64,000 nt of DNA from Rapana venosa (GCA_028751875.1 CM054167.1:20775730-20839729); one strand, 5' to 3'. Numbered from the stretch's first letter, positions 9,681 through 20,566 are shown. Notes: generated by a model not told the origin, from the letters alone. Program-made: numbers and translations.

Positions 9681-11060
9681 AATTTGTGACTTCCATTAAT
9701 ATCATAATAAGAAGACAAACTGGAAAGAGGGAGTCCCTTTAAGAACAATAATTCAATGAAAGGTTTTACAGGATTTCACTCGAGTTTAATTTGTTCATTC
9801 TGCAAGTGTCATCTTTTTAAAAAAAAAAAGATATCTTAAACAGATAAAAGGAGTTAAAACAGCAACAACATCAATAACAAAACTACAACAAAACAAAACT
9901 AAATTGGCCTGCGCCTTTCACTAGTCATATATATATATATATTTTACAAATAGAGCGAATAAAAAAGGAAGATTATAAACAGACAAAAAGAATGACAGAA
10001 TTTGAATTCTGACTCGATTTGTGTCTTCCACTAGTATGGGTGTACAAAAAGAAGGAGGAGGTGGAGGAGAAATCCTACCCCTGAAAAGTGAAAAGGAATT
10101 AGATTTGATTTCTGATTTCAATTTGTGTTTTTCACGAATATCATCTTACAAAATGAGCTGAAGATATATAAATATCTTTTTCAGAAAAATAGACAAATGA
10201 AGGGAATAATGGAATTTGAATTCTGATTTTGGATTGTTGCCTTTCACTAGTACCATTTTAGCATAACTGAAAAGGTCCCTCAATAAATGAACGGAATGGA
10301 ATGACAGATTTCTTTAAATGATTTGTCCTTTTCATAATTATCTTAACGAGGAGAACTGAAAAAGACAGGTTGCTAATAAAAATTGGAGGCATCTGAAATC
10401 GATTCTGATCTGTGTTTTTCCATTGCATCACTCTAACAAGAATTAAAAAGAAGATGACCCCTAGAATTTTTTTAAAAAAGAATTAAAGAATTTGATCTTG
10501 ATTTGAGCATTTCACTAACATCACCCAACAAGAAGAACTGAATAAGAAAAAGAAGATCCACAACAAGTGAAAGGAATTTGACTCGATTTTCATGTGTGTG
10601 CCTTCCATTACTATCATCTTAAGAAGACAATCTCAAAAGATTTTTTTTTAACTTTAAAAGGAATTTGAATCTGATTTTGATTTCTGCCTACCATTATTAC
10701 CACACCCTAACATGGAAGAAAAATTAAAACAAAAAAAAAATCACTTTTACAATTTGAAAGGAATTTGAATCTGATTTTGATTTGTGCCTTCCAATTATTA
10801 TCACGTCTTAACAAGAAGAAAAAAAACACCTTCAAAAGAATATCTTTTCTTTAAACAAAAAAAAAAACTGAAATGAATTTGAATCCGATTTTGATTTGTA
10901 CCTTCCAATTATTATCACATCTTAACAAGAAAAAAAAACTTTTAAAAAAAACTTTTTTTTTTTGAAAGGAATTTGAATCCGATTTCGATTTGTACCCTCT
11001 ACTAGTATCACCTCAACAAGAAGAAAAACAGGGGGGAAAAGAAAGATCCTACCAAAAAAA
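9681..11060 (+). repeat. Diverged ~100-bp satellite array, about 14 units
   Basis: The core GATTTGTGCCTTCCATTA, then TATCATCTTAACAAGAAGAA and an A-rich stretch and GGAATTTGAATCTGATTTT, recurs at intervals of about 85-115 bp (cores near 9690, 9785, 9905, 10015, 10122, 10235, 10318, 10408, 10500, 10590, 10680, 10780, 10895, 10990). Units differ by many substitutions and poly-A length. The array ends about 90 bp from WAP exon B. The right copy is at about 39330-40715. Confidence 0.78.
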
Positions 11061-11146
11061 AAAAAAAAAAAAGAAGAAATTTGATTGTGACCCTCTCAGT
11101 GCCTTTTAGCCTAAAGAATCCTCCTGTGCTGCACTGCGCTGCACTC

Positions 11147-11366
11147 TCAGTATCTGCAGCGGTGCGACAGGCGCCAGGGGTTCAGCCTGGTGCTGGACAG
11201 CCAGTGGAAGCAAGGAGCCAGGCACGAGGTTCCGCAACGGATGGAGCGACAGCACTTCTGGCGGCCCTGGCAGTCGGCATCGGTCTGGCACCTGGCCCGC
11301 ACCTGCCTCTGTCCACCAGACCCGCAGACACCAAGGGCGGGCACGACCCCGGCTTGCTCTGCTGGT
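11147..11366 (-). CDS. WAP exon B, left copy (one base short)
   Basis: The acceptor is a CTTTCTT-rich tract ending CTTCCCAG (AG at 11368-11367). Phase-1 entry gives QQSKPGSCP, a textbook WAP start. One base then appears to be missing just before LGVC, because the rest (ARCQTDADC, GRQKCC, RCGTSC) continues in the next frame. Together this gives eight Cys in WAP spacing, plus an extra Cys after LAP. Length is 220, where phase 1 to this stop would need 221, in line with one lost base. The frame ends at TGA 11149-11147 after RCRY, or an unrecognised donor lies earlier. No clear AATAAA follows. Confidence 0.7.
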
Positions 11367-12249
11367 CTGGGAAGCGAAAGAAGAAAGAAAGAAGAAACAT
11401 AGAAAGACAGACACGTTGGGGTTGAAACGTATCTTTTCGTTCTGTACCTAATGGGAGAAAGCGGGGATAGAGAACACTATAGTGGGTCAGAACGTTGCGT
11501 TGGTGATTGGACAAGCCGGGTGGTCTGTTGTGGTGTGTGTATATGTGGTGTGTGTGTGGTGTGATGTGTTGTGTGTGTGTGGTGTGTGTGTGTGGTGAGT
11601 GTGATTGTGAGTGAGTTGTGTTGTTGTTGTGTGAGAATGTGTGTGTGTGTGGTGTGTGTGTGTGTGTGTGTTGTGTGTGTGTGTGTGTGTGTGAGAGAGT
11701 GTGTGAGTGTGAGAGAGAGTGTGTGAGTGTGAGAGAGAGTGTGTGAGTGTGAGAGAGTGTGTGATGTATATGATGATGTGTGTGAGTGTGTGTGTGTGTG
11801 TGTATGTAGATGTAGATAAATAGTTATAGACAGAGATATATAGACAGACATGCAGAGAGACAGAAGTGTGATAGTGGACAGATGAATGGGTGTGATAGAT
11901 AGACAGACAGACAGATAGATAGATGAGTGATAGATACAGACAGACATACAGATAGATAGATAGATAGATAGATAGATGGATAGATAGTAGATAGATAGTA
12001 CAGACAGACAGACAGACAGACAGATAGATACAGACGACAGACGACAGACAGACAGATAGATAGATAGATACATAGATACATAGATAGATACATACATAGA
12101 TAGATAAATAGATAGAGATAGACAGACAGACGACGGACGGACGATGGACAGGACAGGACAGGACAGGACAGGACAGGACAAGACAGGACAAGGACAGGAC
12201 AAGGACAGGACAGGAAGGACAGGACAGGACAGGACAGGACAGGACAGAA

Positions 12250-12296
<47 letters not shown>

Positions 12297-12902
12297 TAGA
12301 TAGATAGATAGATAGATAGATATACCCAGCTTACAAGCTGCAAGCTTTCTAAAATCTCAATGAAGATGTTAAGGGCAGAAGCAGTACAGCACCATCACCA
12401 CCACCCTCACACACACACTACACACACACAGTACACACACACACTACACACACACAGTACACACACACAGTACACACACACACAGTACACACCACATACA
12501 CACACACAAACACACACACAGTACACACACAAACACACACACAGTACACACACACAGTACACACACACAACACAACACACACACAGTACACACACAACAT
12601 ACACACCACCACCGTAACACAAAACACACACACACACACACACACACACAGTACACACACACCACACACCAAAAACCACAAAACATATAAAACACACTAC
12701 ACCACACAACACACAAACACACACACAGTACACACACACAGTCACCACACAACACACCACACACACAACCACACACACACACACTACACACCACACAACA
12801 CTACCACACACACACTACACACACACACACTACACACACACACACCTCCACACACACACACACACACTACACACACACTAACCACACCCACACACACACA
12901 CA

Positions 12903-12934
<32 letters not shown>

Positions 12935-13336
12935 ACACTACACACACACTTACACACACACACACTACACACACACACATACACACAAACACAACCCCAC
13001 ACCACACACACAACTCACACACACTACCACACACACATACACACACCCCACCACAAGACACAAAACCAACACACTACACACACACACACTACACACACAC
13101 ACACACAATAACATACACACCAAAACAACACTCACAACCACACTACACACCACACACTCACTCACACACACACACACACAAACACACCACCCACACACAC
13201 ACACACACACACCCCCACACACACACACACACACCACACACACTACACACACACACACTACACACACACCCCACACACAACACACTAAACACAACACACA
13301 CACACACACACAACACACACACAACACACACACACA

Positions 13337-13367
<31 letters not shown>

Positions 13368-13384
13368 ACGTTTAAATTAAGGAA

Positions 13385-13448
<64 letters not shown>

Positions 13449-13643
13449 CAACAGACGTTAATTCAAGAAAGTACACACACACACACACACAACACCCCCA
13501 CACACACACACAAAACACACACAAACACACACACACACGACACACACCACACACACACCTCCCCAACTCCTTTGGCCGAAAGGTCCAACACCAAGACATG
13601 ACTCGCTGATAAACTATCCGAAAGACAGACAGACAGACAGACG

Positions 13644-13679
<36 letters not shown>

Positions 13680-13693
13680 AGAGAGAGAGAGAG

Positions 13694-13726
<33 letters not shown>

Positions 13727-14519
13727 GCGGACGAACGGACGGTCGACAGAGAGGAGAGAGAGACAGAGACACAGAGAGACAGAGACAGACAGACAGACAG
13801 ACAGAAGACAGAGACACAGAATGACAGACAGACAGACGGACATGACGGGCGGACTGACAGACAGAACGACCGACAGAACCGGCCGACCGACAGACGGACA
13901 GACAGACCAACCGACAGACAGACAGACAGACAGTCCGACGACAGACGGACGGACAGAAGACAGACGGGGAGACAGACGGACAGATAAATAAAACGACCGA
14001 CAGACAGACAACAAAAAGACAGACATACCACCACAAACACACCAGACGGACAGACAGACCAACCGACAGACAGACCGACGGACAGACAAAAAGACAGACA
14101 TACACACAGACAGACCGACAGAACACACCGACAGACTTTCAAGACACACCGACAAACTTTCAAGACACCACCGACAGACATACATACAGACACACACCGA
14201 CAGACACACCGACAGACACCACCGACAGACAGACAACACCGACAGACACACCCGACAGACAGAGGGACCAAATGGATAGAGGGGACTGACTGGGGTGGTG
14301 GAGACGCAGAGTAGCCACAGCCGTTGCTGCAGCAGGCCTGGTCGGCCTGGCAGTCGCTATGGTAACGGCACTGCACCACGCAGGGCCCCGAAGCTGAGGA
14401 GGGCGGCGGACAGACGTGGGAAGAGCTGGCAGCAAGCTGTTCCGCCAAGGCGTCATCCTCCCGACTGCCGGCACGGCTCATTGAGGCACCGCCGGCGATT
14501 TGATTGGTCGAATTCAGCG
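11147..14519 (-). CDS. WAP-domain (four-disulfide core) protein gene, partial, two exons, left copy
   Basis: A minus-strand gene piece with two WAP domains, on exon A (14519-14291) and exon B (11366-11147), separated by a low-complexity intron of about 2.9 kb. WAP domains are small secreted folds with eight Cys in four disulfides. Members act as protease inhibitors or antimicrobials, or occur in molluscan shell matrix (perlwapin type); which applies here is unknown. Both exons start after pyrimidine-rich acceptors and enter in phase 1, as WAP modules usually do. Exon B may be terminal, since it runs to an in-frame TGA at 11149-11147. No signal-peptide exon or promoter was found upstream; the 5' end lies beyond the low-complexity and SINE sequence. 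Small deletions break both exons here. Confidence 0.72.
11520..14285 (-). repeat. Low-complexity intron: TG, GATA, GACA, GGACA, CA, GA tracts
   Basis: On the plus strand: TG/GA-rich (11520-11810), GATA/GACA (11815-12130), GGACA pentamers (12135-12245), GACA then GATA (12245-12322), a short unique island (12323-12400), CA-rich (12405-13555), a unique 60-bp island (13560-13620), GA (13645-13700) and irregular GACA/GACGGACA (13700-14275). The islands are conserved in the right copy. Long open frames across it are artefacts of tetranucleotide repeats. Confidence 0.92.
14291..14519 (-). CDS. WAP exon A, left copy (two single-base deletions)
   Basis: The acceptor is a long pyrimidine tract ending CCTCCTCAG (AG at 14521-14520). 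The donor is A|GTCAGT (GT at 14290-14289). The exon enters and leaves in phase 1. It encodes a ~35-residue lead, then a WAP domain with HVCPPP, GPC, QC, SDC, ACC and NGCGY. Relative to 43855-44085 it lacks one T (GCAGAGTAG versus GCAGATGTAG) and one G (near 14294), so the last Cys is frameshifted. Since the other copy is intact, these are probably sequence errors, not mutations. Confidence 0.78.
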
Positions 14520-15000
14520 CTGAGGAGGGGGAGGAGGAGGGGAAAAAAGAAAAGAAAAAAAAAGAGGATGGGTTTCAACATGGTTGAGTTTTTTGTTGTT
14601 GTTGCTGCTGCTGTTGTTGTTCTTTTGCTTGGTTTTTGTGTTTTGTTTCGTTTTGTTTTCGTTTTGTTTTCGTTAGGGTTTTGTTGTGTTGTTTTTTGTT
14701 GTGTTTTGGGGGTTGTTGTTGTTGTTGGGGTGGTGTTTTTTGTGGGTTTTTGTGGGGTTTTTTTTTGGGGGGGGGGGGTGTTGGGGATTGGGTGGGGTGG
14801 GGGGGGGGGGGGGGGGGGGAGAGGAGGGGTTGTTTCTCAACTAGAGCTCTGAGGTTCACAGATTGTAAGATTTTTGTGTATGCCACTTTTTTCCTCCCTC
14901 CCCCCCCCTCCCCCCCCCCCCCCCCCCCCCCCTTCACCCCCCCCCCCCTCCCCACCACCCAACACCACTTAAGTAGCCCCATTCCGATTTTAGGCAAGTC
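14520..15000. repeat. Polypurine block, GTT-rich stretch, facing G and C homopolymer runs
   Basis: 14521-14570 is purine-rich and serves as the exon A acceptor tract on the minus strand. 14590-14760 is GTT/TTTTG-rich. 14768-14832 is nearly all G; 14896-14955 is nearly all C, about 65 bases away. No gene. Confidence 0.9.
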
Positions 15001-15069
15001 TAACAACAAACCCCCATTTGCAAGTGTTATTGCGTTATGGGTTGTTGTTTTCTTTAATTTTGTCGTCAT

Positions 15070-15330
15070 CTATCTATTCCCACAGGGCTCAAAATGGCCT
15101 ACTCTTCCGAAAGGTTTTCAACGTGTGTGCGCAAGACACGTTCTGCGTGCGTTCACACAGTGGACCTCGGTTTGGAGTCTCTTCTGAAGGACTTCAAATT
15201 TCGGTTCGATTTTATTTTTTTCCCCCGTCAAATTTGAAAGAAAAGGCGAGACTGGGAATCGAACCCCAAGCCCTCAACTGTTTTGCTTGTGAGGAGCAGC
15301 GAAGGTTTAACCCGTCCTGCACATTCCTTC
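15070..15330 (-). mobile_element. SINE-A copy with tRNA-like head, minus strand
   Basis: The body reads in reverse from TCTATTCCCACAGGG through GGCCTACTCTTCCGAAAGG and GGACCTCGGTTTGGAGTCTC. The head carries a Pol III B-box (GGTTCGATTCCC, reverse complement at 15253-15266). The matching copy is 44630-44880. Confidence 0.78.
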
Positions 15331-15364
15331 TAAAAACATATGTTTTATTCCGAAAAGAAACACA

Positions 15365-15552
15365 CCTACACAGGAAAAGCCTTGATGAACTATAAACCGA
15401 GGTCCCCGTGTGGCGAACGCACGCGAACATCTTGCGCACCAGTCTTTAATCCTGTTCCGCTTCGAAGAAAGTAGGCTATTGTTGCAAGTGGGAACAGATG
15501 AACACAGAATCCCAAACCCATACACACGGGACTGGATGTAACAAAGACACAT
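15365..15552 (+). mobile_element. SINE-A copy, plus strand, truncated
   Basis: Runs from ACTATAAACCGAGGTCCC through the TTGCGCAC, GTTCCGCTT and GTAGGC blocks to CACGGGACTGGATGTAA. It is head-to-head with the SINE at 15070-15330 and noisy relative to 44930-45105. Confidence 0.72.
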
Positions 15553-15970
15553 AATGTGGATCGTGGTCTAGAGGTAACGCGCCTGTCTAGAAATCGAAAA
15601 AGTCCGGGTCGGAAGTGTGCGGTGTTCGTATCCTGTCCTGGAGCCCGAAAACTTTTCCCCCATCCATTAACCATGAGTGGTGTCTGGGCGCATAGTCTTA
15701 TTCCGATGAGACGATAAACCGAGGTCCCGTGTTTATATAGATAATTATGCAGCGCACGTAAAAGAACCCACGCAAACAAGAGATGAGTTGTCCCTGCAAA
15801 ATTCTTAGAAAAAAGCCACTCTGATAAGGGAAAGAAATACAGTCCTGGCCAGACCAAAAAAAAAAAAAAAGAAGGGTGGCGCTGCTCTTGTGGCGACGTG
15901 CTCTCCCCGGGGAGAACAGCCCGAATTTCACGCAGAGAAATCTCGTGACTTAAAGTGGTATAAATAAAAA
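15553..15970 (+). mobile_element. SINE-B copy (tRNA head plus conserved body), plus strand
   Basis: tRNA-like head with A-box-like GTGGTCTAGAGG and B-box-like GTTCGTATCC, then AGACGATAAACCGAGGTCCC, GCGCACGTAAAAGAACCC, TGGCGCTGCTCTTGTGGCGA and AATTTCACGCAGAGAAATCT, ending in (AAATAA)n. Related copies are at 45107, 60366, 61975/63000 and 21500 (minus). This copy has small losses against 45107-45515. Confidence 0.8.
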
Positions 15971-16290
15971 ATAAAAAAAATAAAAAAATAAAGTGCTTAT
16001 TCCATTATCCTCGATATAAAAGAATAAATTTTAAAAAAATAAATAAATAAAGTAACATTTGAAAGAGCAGCAACAAGGTAGACTAATAGTTTCTTTGTGT
16101 GTGCCCAGCTAACAAACGAAGCGAAATGTGTGATTTGGCAGCAAGGGAAAAAAAAGTCCATGTGACAACAAAACGATCTTTTTTGAAACAAGAGTACTCA
16201 AGGACATTACTTTTTAAAAAAAATCTTCCTGTCTTTACACTTGTAAATGTTTTGAAACTGCACATTCTTGCTTCTTAATGTTGCGCGCGC
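15971..16290. other. AT-rich spacer
   Basis: Contains poly-A/ATAA runs and a short ATATATAT run at about 16303. I see no gene. Confidence 0.6.
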
Positions 16291-16319
16291 GCACACATAC
16301 ACAATATATATATATAAGA

Positions 16320-18393
16320 AAGACTGGAGCAAATTCTGCGGTCCCTCCTGTAATGCGATCACCAATGAGCGAGGACTCCGACTACTGGAATTTGCCAGCT
16401 ACAACGACACGGTGCTCGCCAATACCCCTGGAGAACACAAGCATCCTGGGACCCGACGCTGGACATGCATGCACCAATGGATCCATCACAACCAATTGAC
16501 TACATCCTGGTGCGGAACCGGTTTTCTGATCTGGCATCAACAGAGCCAAGACGAGGACAATTCCCAGGTGCAGACATAACAGCGATCATGACCTCGAGCT
16601 CCTAACTTTAGAGTCCGATTGAAGAGCTCAATAAGACAAAGAACACCAGACCAAGTTCAACCTGGACAGACTGAAGGACACCACCATCGCGAGTCCTTCC
16701 AAGGCAACACAAGGAGGGAAAATTTCTGCACCACTGCTGGCACTGAAGAAGATGCCGAAAACGATGACCACCATTTTAAACACATGATGATCTGAGACAG
16801 CAACATACCCTTGGCAACATCGCCGAAAAACACAACACCATGGCGGGTCACAGAATGAAATCTTGAATCTGTATGTGACAAAAGACGAGACTGAAGAAGA
16901 GCAGAACCCTACAGGAGCAGTTGATACAAGAGAAGTAAACAAGAAGATCAGGGAGAAGACCAAGGAGGAATGGATAGAGAAAAATGTACCAGGAAATCCG
17001 AAAGAGAGCCTGAAAAGAATATAGCAGAAGAGCATACCAGATTGTGAAAGAGCTCACCAAACAGAAACAGGCTAGAGTCAGTAACATCCAGGACAAAGAA
17101 GGGAATTGCCTAACAGAAAAGAAGAAATCGTTGGCAGATGGACGGAATACTGTTCCGAACTCTACATCATCAGACGCTAGGCGACCCAGCGTTCTTGCAA
17201 GCCAAGCCTCATCGAATAAAGACAACTTCCCAATTCTACGCGAGGAAGTAGAAGTAGCAATTAGATCGCTGAAGAAAGGAAAATCAGCAGGAATCGACAA
17301 CATCCCAGCAGAGCTGATCCAACACGGGGAGAAGCAGTGACAGACATCCTTACAAGTATCTGCAACAAGATCTGGCAGACCGGGGAGTGGCCTACACCAT
17401 GGACCCAATCACTCATCATCACTCTCCCCAAGAAAGGAAATCTCCAGCAGTGCCAAAACTACAGGACAATTAGCCTCATAAGTCATGCCAGTAAAGTCAT
17501 GCTGAAAGTGATCCTGAACAGGCTGAAACCACAGGCAGAAGAGATCATCGCCGAAGAGCAGGCCGGTTTCCGCCCAAATAGAAGCACCACAGAACAGATA
17601 TTCAACCTGAGGGTTCTGTGTGAGAAATACAGCCAGCATCAACAAGACATCTTCAACGTCTTCATTGATTTTAAGGCCTTCGATAGAGTATGGCATGACG
17701 CTCTGTGGGCCATCATGAACAAATTCAACATGGGCCAGAAGCTGATCCACACCATTAAGGAACTCTACTCAAAGGCCACCAGTGCAGTACTCGTACAGGG
17801 CACGGTAGGGGAATGGTTCCGTACCTCAGTTGGGGTCCGACAGGGATGTCTGCTGTCGCCGACCTGTTAACATTTTCCTCGAACGCATCATGACTGACGC
17901 CTTGGAAGACCACACAGGCACAGTCAGCACTGGAGGGCGAACAATCACCAACCTCAGGTTTGCCGATGACATTGACGGTCTGGCAGGAAATGAAGAGGAA
18001 CTGGCCAACCTAGTAAAGCAACTGGACGAAATATCTTCACGATACGGCATGGAAATCAGCGCCGAGAAAACCAACTCATGTCAAACAGTGCCCAGCCAAT
18101 CACCACCAAGATCACTCTCAGCGGAAAAGAACTGGAGACAGTTGACCATTTCAAGTACCTTGGAGCCATCATAAGTGAGGAAGGATCGAAGACCGAAATC
18201 CTAGCAAGAGCGGCACAAACAGCAGCAGCAATGGCAAGACTGAAGACCATATGGAGAGACAGAAACATCCCTCTCGGAACCAAGGTAAAGTTACTAAACG
18301 CGCTAGTCACCTCAACATGCTTTACGCATGTGAGGCATCTGGCACTTAACGCAGACCTACAAAGAGGATCAAGCAGTAAAATGAGAGCCCCAG
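16320..18393 (+). mobile_element. LINE-2: second APE-RT LINE, decayed, truncated by the gap
   Basis: Related to LINE-1 but clearly distinct. An endonuclease C-terminal remnant lies at about 16330-16610 in several frames (ERGLRLLEFA recognisable). RT pieces follow at 17221-18393: ILREEVEVAIRSLKKGKSAGIDN, KGNLQQCQNYRTISL, AEEQAGFRPNRST, FIDF...FDRVWHDALW, VGVRQGCLLSP, FADDID at 17959-17976, then FKYLGAIISEEGS and a C-terminal part cut at 18393. Frame changes occur near 17335, 17680 and 17865. Unlike LINE-1 it keeps the segment after FADDID. The right copy at 45790-47920 shows what lies past the gap. Confidence 0.88.
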
Positions 18394-18893
18394 NNNNNNN
18401 NNNNNNNNNNNNNNNNNNNNNNNNNNNNNNNNNNNNNNNNNNNNNNNNNNNNNNNNNNNNNNNNNNNNNNNNNNNNNNNNNNNNNNNNNNNNNNNNNNNN
18501 NNNNNNNNNNNNNNNNNNNNNNNNNNNNNNNNNNNNNNNNNNNNNNNNNNNNNNNNNNNNNNNNNNNNNNNNNNNNNNNNNNNNNNNNNNNNNNNNNNNN
18601 NNNNNNNNNNNNNNNNNNNNNNNNNNNNNNNNNNNNNNNNNNNNNNNNNNNNNNNNNNNNNNNNNNNNNNNNNNNNNNNNNNNNNNNNNNNNNNNNNNNN
18701 NNNNNNNNNNNNNNNNNNNNNNNNNNNNNNNNNNNNNNNNNNNNNNNNNNNNNNNNNNNNNNNNNNNNNNNNNNNNNNNNNNNNNNNNNNNNNNNNNNNN
18801 NNNNNNNNNNNNNNNNNNNNNNNNNNNNNNNNNNNNNNNNNNNNNNNNNNNNNNNNNNNNNNNNNNNNNNNNNNNNNNNNNNNNNNNNNNNNN
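18394..18893. other. Assembly gap, exactly 500 N
   Basis: A run of exactly 500 N, a conventional placeholder for a scaffold join of unknown length. The left flank is LINE-2; the right flank is TG-rich and not LINE sequence, so the two sides need not be neighbours in the genome. Confidence 0.99.
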
Positions 18894-19200
18894 TGGTGTG
18901 TGTTTTTGGTTGTGTGTGTGTGTGTTTTGTGTGTGTGTGGGGTGTGTTTTTTTGTCTGACATTTTGGTATAATTAAGTTATTGGTTTGAAAAGACTTGAA
19001 TTCAAAAACACAGTGGAATCCTTTTTCCCATAAAAATTTTTTGTTGTAAAGTTTTTTGAAGGTGATGTTAAAATCCATGCTCTCGTCTGTCGGTCTGTCT
19101 GTCTGTCTGTCTCTTTTCTGTCGTCTTTTTTCTGTCCTCTCTCTCTTTTCTCCCCTCCCCTTTTCCGCCCCTCCTCTCCCCTCCCTCTCTCTCTCTCTCA
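18894..19200. other. TG-rich and CT-rich low-complexity sequence
   Basis: A TG-rich run to 18950, a short unique AT-rich stretch to about 19080, then GTCT and CT-rich repeats. No gene. Confidence 0.8.
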
Positions 19201-19204
19201 AACG

Positions 19205-19515
19205 GGAGAGGCAGCCGGGTGGTTAGATGATTATTCGTGATCGCTGAACCGGTTCGTTCTCTTCAAGAGGATTTTTCCTTTTGGGTTTAACTCAGTGCTG
19301 ACTCCACTCCCCCTAAATTTTCTGATGAACTAAAACCCGAGGTCCCGTGTGCAAAACACGGGGAACATCTTGCCCCCCCACTTTTAAAACCCTCCGCTTT
19401 TCGGAAGAGTAGGCCATTTTGTGCCATGGAACGGACAACAAAATTGAAAAAACTGCATACACACGGGGACTGGATAAAAAAAAGCAATGGTGCTTTTTCC
19501 CTTATCCTCAAATAA
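19205..19515 (+). mobile_element. SINE-A, near full length, plus strand
   Basis: A tRNA-like head (GCCGGGTGGTTAGATGA; GGTTCGTTCTC as B-box), then the GTTTAACTCAGTGCTGACTC block, GAGGTCCCGTGTGC, GGAACATCTTGC, TCGGAAGAGTAGGCC, CACACGGGGACTGGAT and a TTATCCTCAAATAAAA tail. It is the most complete plus-strand copy and defines the element order. Confidence 0.75.
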
Positions 19516-19870
19516 AAAAAACATAAAAAAAAAAAAAAAACAAAACCCCACACGCGCGCGCACACTCCAAAACACGCGCCGCACGCTACAAAACACACTG
19601 GGAACAAAATTTTACACAAAAACACACACAAAACACACGCACGCTCACACACACCACACACACCGCGCAGCGCCACACACACAACACACACACAATCAGG
19701 AAGCACTTAAGAGGTTTTTTTCCCATCACTTTAGTAACTTGTTGTTGATTTATACCTTCCCCCCAAAACACCATCTCTCTCTCTTTCTCTTTTTCTCTCT
19801 CCTCCTCTCTTTTTTCTCCCTCTCCTTCCCCCTCCTCCCTCTCTCCTCTCTCTCATTTTTCCCCTCTCTC
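19516..19870. repeat. A-rich, CA and CT low-complexity tracts
   Basis: Poly-A, then ACAC/ACGC runs (19545-19695), a 50-bp unique piece, and CT-rich sequence (19770-19870). Open frames are repeat artefacts. Confidence 0.85.
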
Positions 19871-19875
19871 TCTGG

Positions 19876-19985
19876 CGTGTGCCGTGGGACAATGACAAAA
19901 TTTACAAAACCGCATACACACGGGGACTGGATTAAAAAACACAAGATGCTTATTCCAATCCCCTTTAAAAAAAAAATCATCTCTC
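19876..19985 (+). mobile_element. SINE-A 3' fragment
   Basis: GGGACAATGACAAAATTTAC, CCGCATACACACGGGGACTG and a TGCTTATTCC tail match the last third of SINE-A. Confidence 0.7.
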
Positions 19986-20204
19986 TCTCCCTCCTCTCTC
20001 TCCCTTTCCCCCTCTTCTCTCCTCCTCTCCCCCTCTCTCTCTCCTCTCTCCCTCTTCCCCCCCCCCCCCTCCTCTCCCCTCCCCCTGTATTTGCAAGCAA
20101 GCAAGCGCCGTGTGTATATATGTTTTGTGGCCGGCACAGGCCCCGCTCGAAATGTAACGGCATGTTAATACTGCACAGATGTGAGAAGGAAGGGAAAGAA
20201 CATG

Positions 20205-20335
20205 ACAATGACAATGACAATGACAATGACAAATTCTTTTATTTGGGGAATAATGATAAGCACCCATGTGCTTTTTTTTTTTTTTTACATCCAGTCCCCC
20301 CCCCTTAGGGATATAAATTATGATAGTATGATAAA
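20205..20335 (-). mobile_element. SINE-A 3' tail with (TCATTG)n, minus strand
   Basis: Starts with several GACAAT units, then AAATTCTTTTATTTGGGG, AAGCACCCATGTGC and CATCCAGTCCCCC. This is the SINE-A end in reverse, with its hexanucleotide tail expanded. Confidence 0.72.
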
Positions 20336-20349
20336 TAAAGGCCATTCCA

Positions 20350-20490
<141 letters not shown>

Positions 20491-20566
20491 CTAAGGCGAG
20501 GTAATGGAGATGAAGGGGGTGTGTGAAGTATGGAAAAGGTTTTGAGAGAGGAAGATCCTAGTAGGA

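Noticed and set aside
11081..11425. Plus-strand 114-residue frame
   Set aside because: It is the antisense shadow of WAP exon B.
11477..12343. Long minus-strand frames rich in Tyr-Leu-Ser-Ile and Cys-Leu-Ser-Val
   Set aside because: They are translations of GATA/GACA/GGACA repeats; GACA has a period of four and reads open in several frames at once.
12407..13444. Val-Cys repeat proteins (also at 42008-42961, 55722-56183)
   Set aside because: Direct translation of (CA)n / (TG)n; no start context, domain or codon signal.
13372..14481. A 369-residue minus frame starting at the WAP exon
   Set aside because: Only its first ~65 codons are WAP; the rest is intron repeat after the phase-1 donor, in a frame shifted by a base loss.
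18078..19201. Long frames across the gap
   Set aside because: They are carried by N; the two sides are unrelated sequence.
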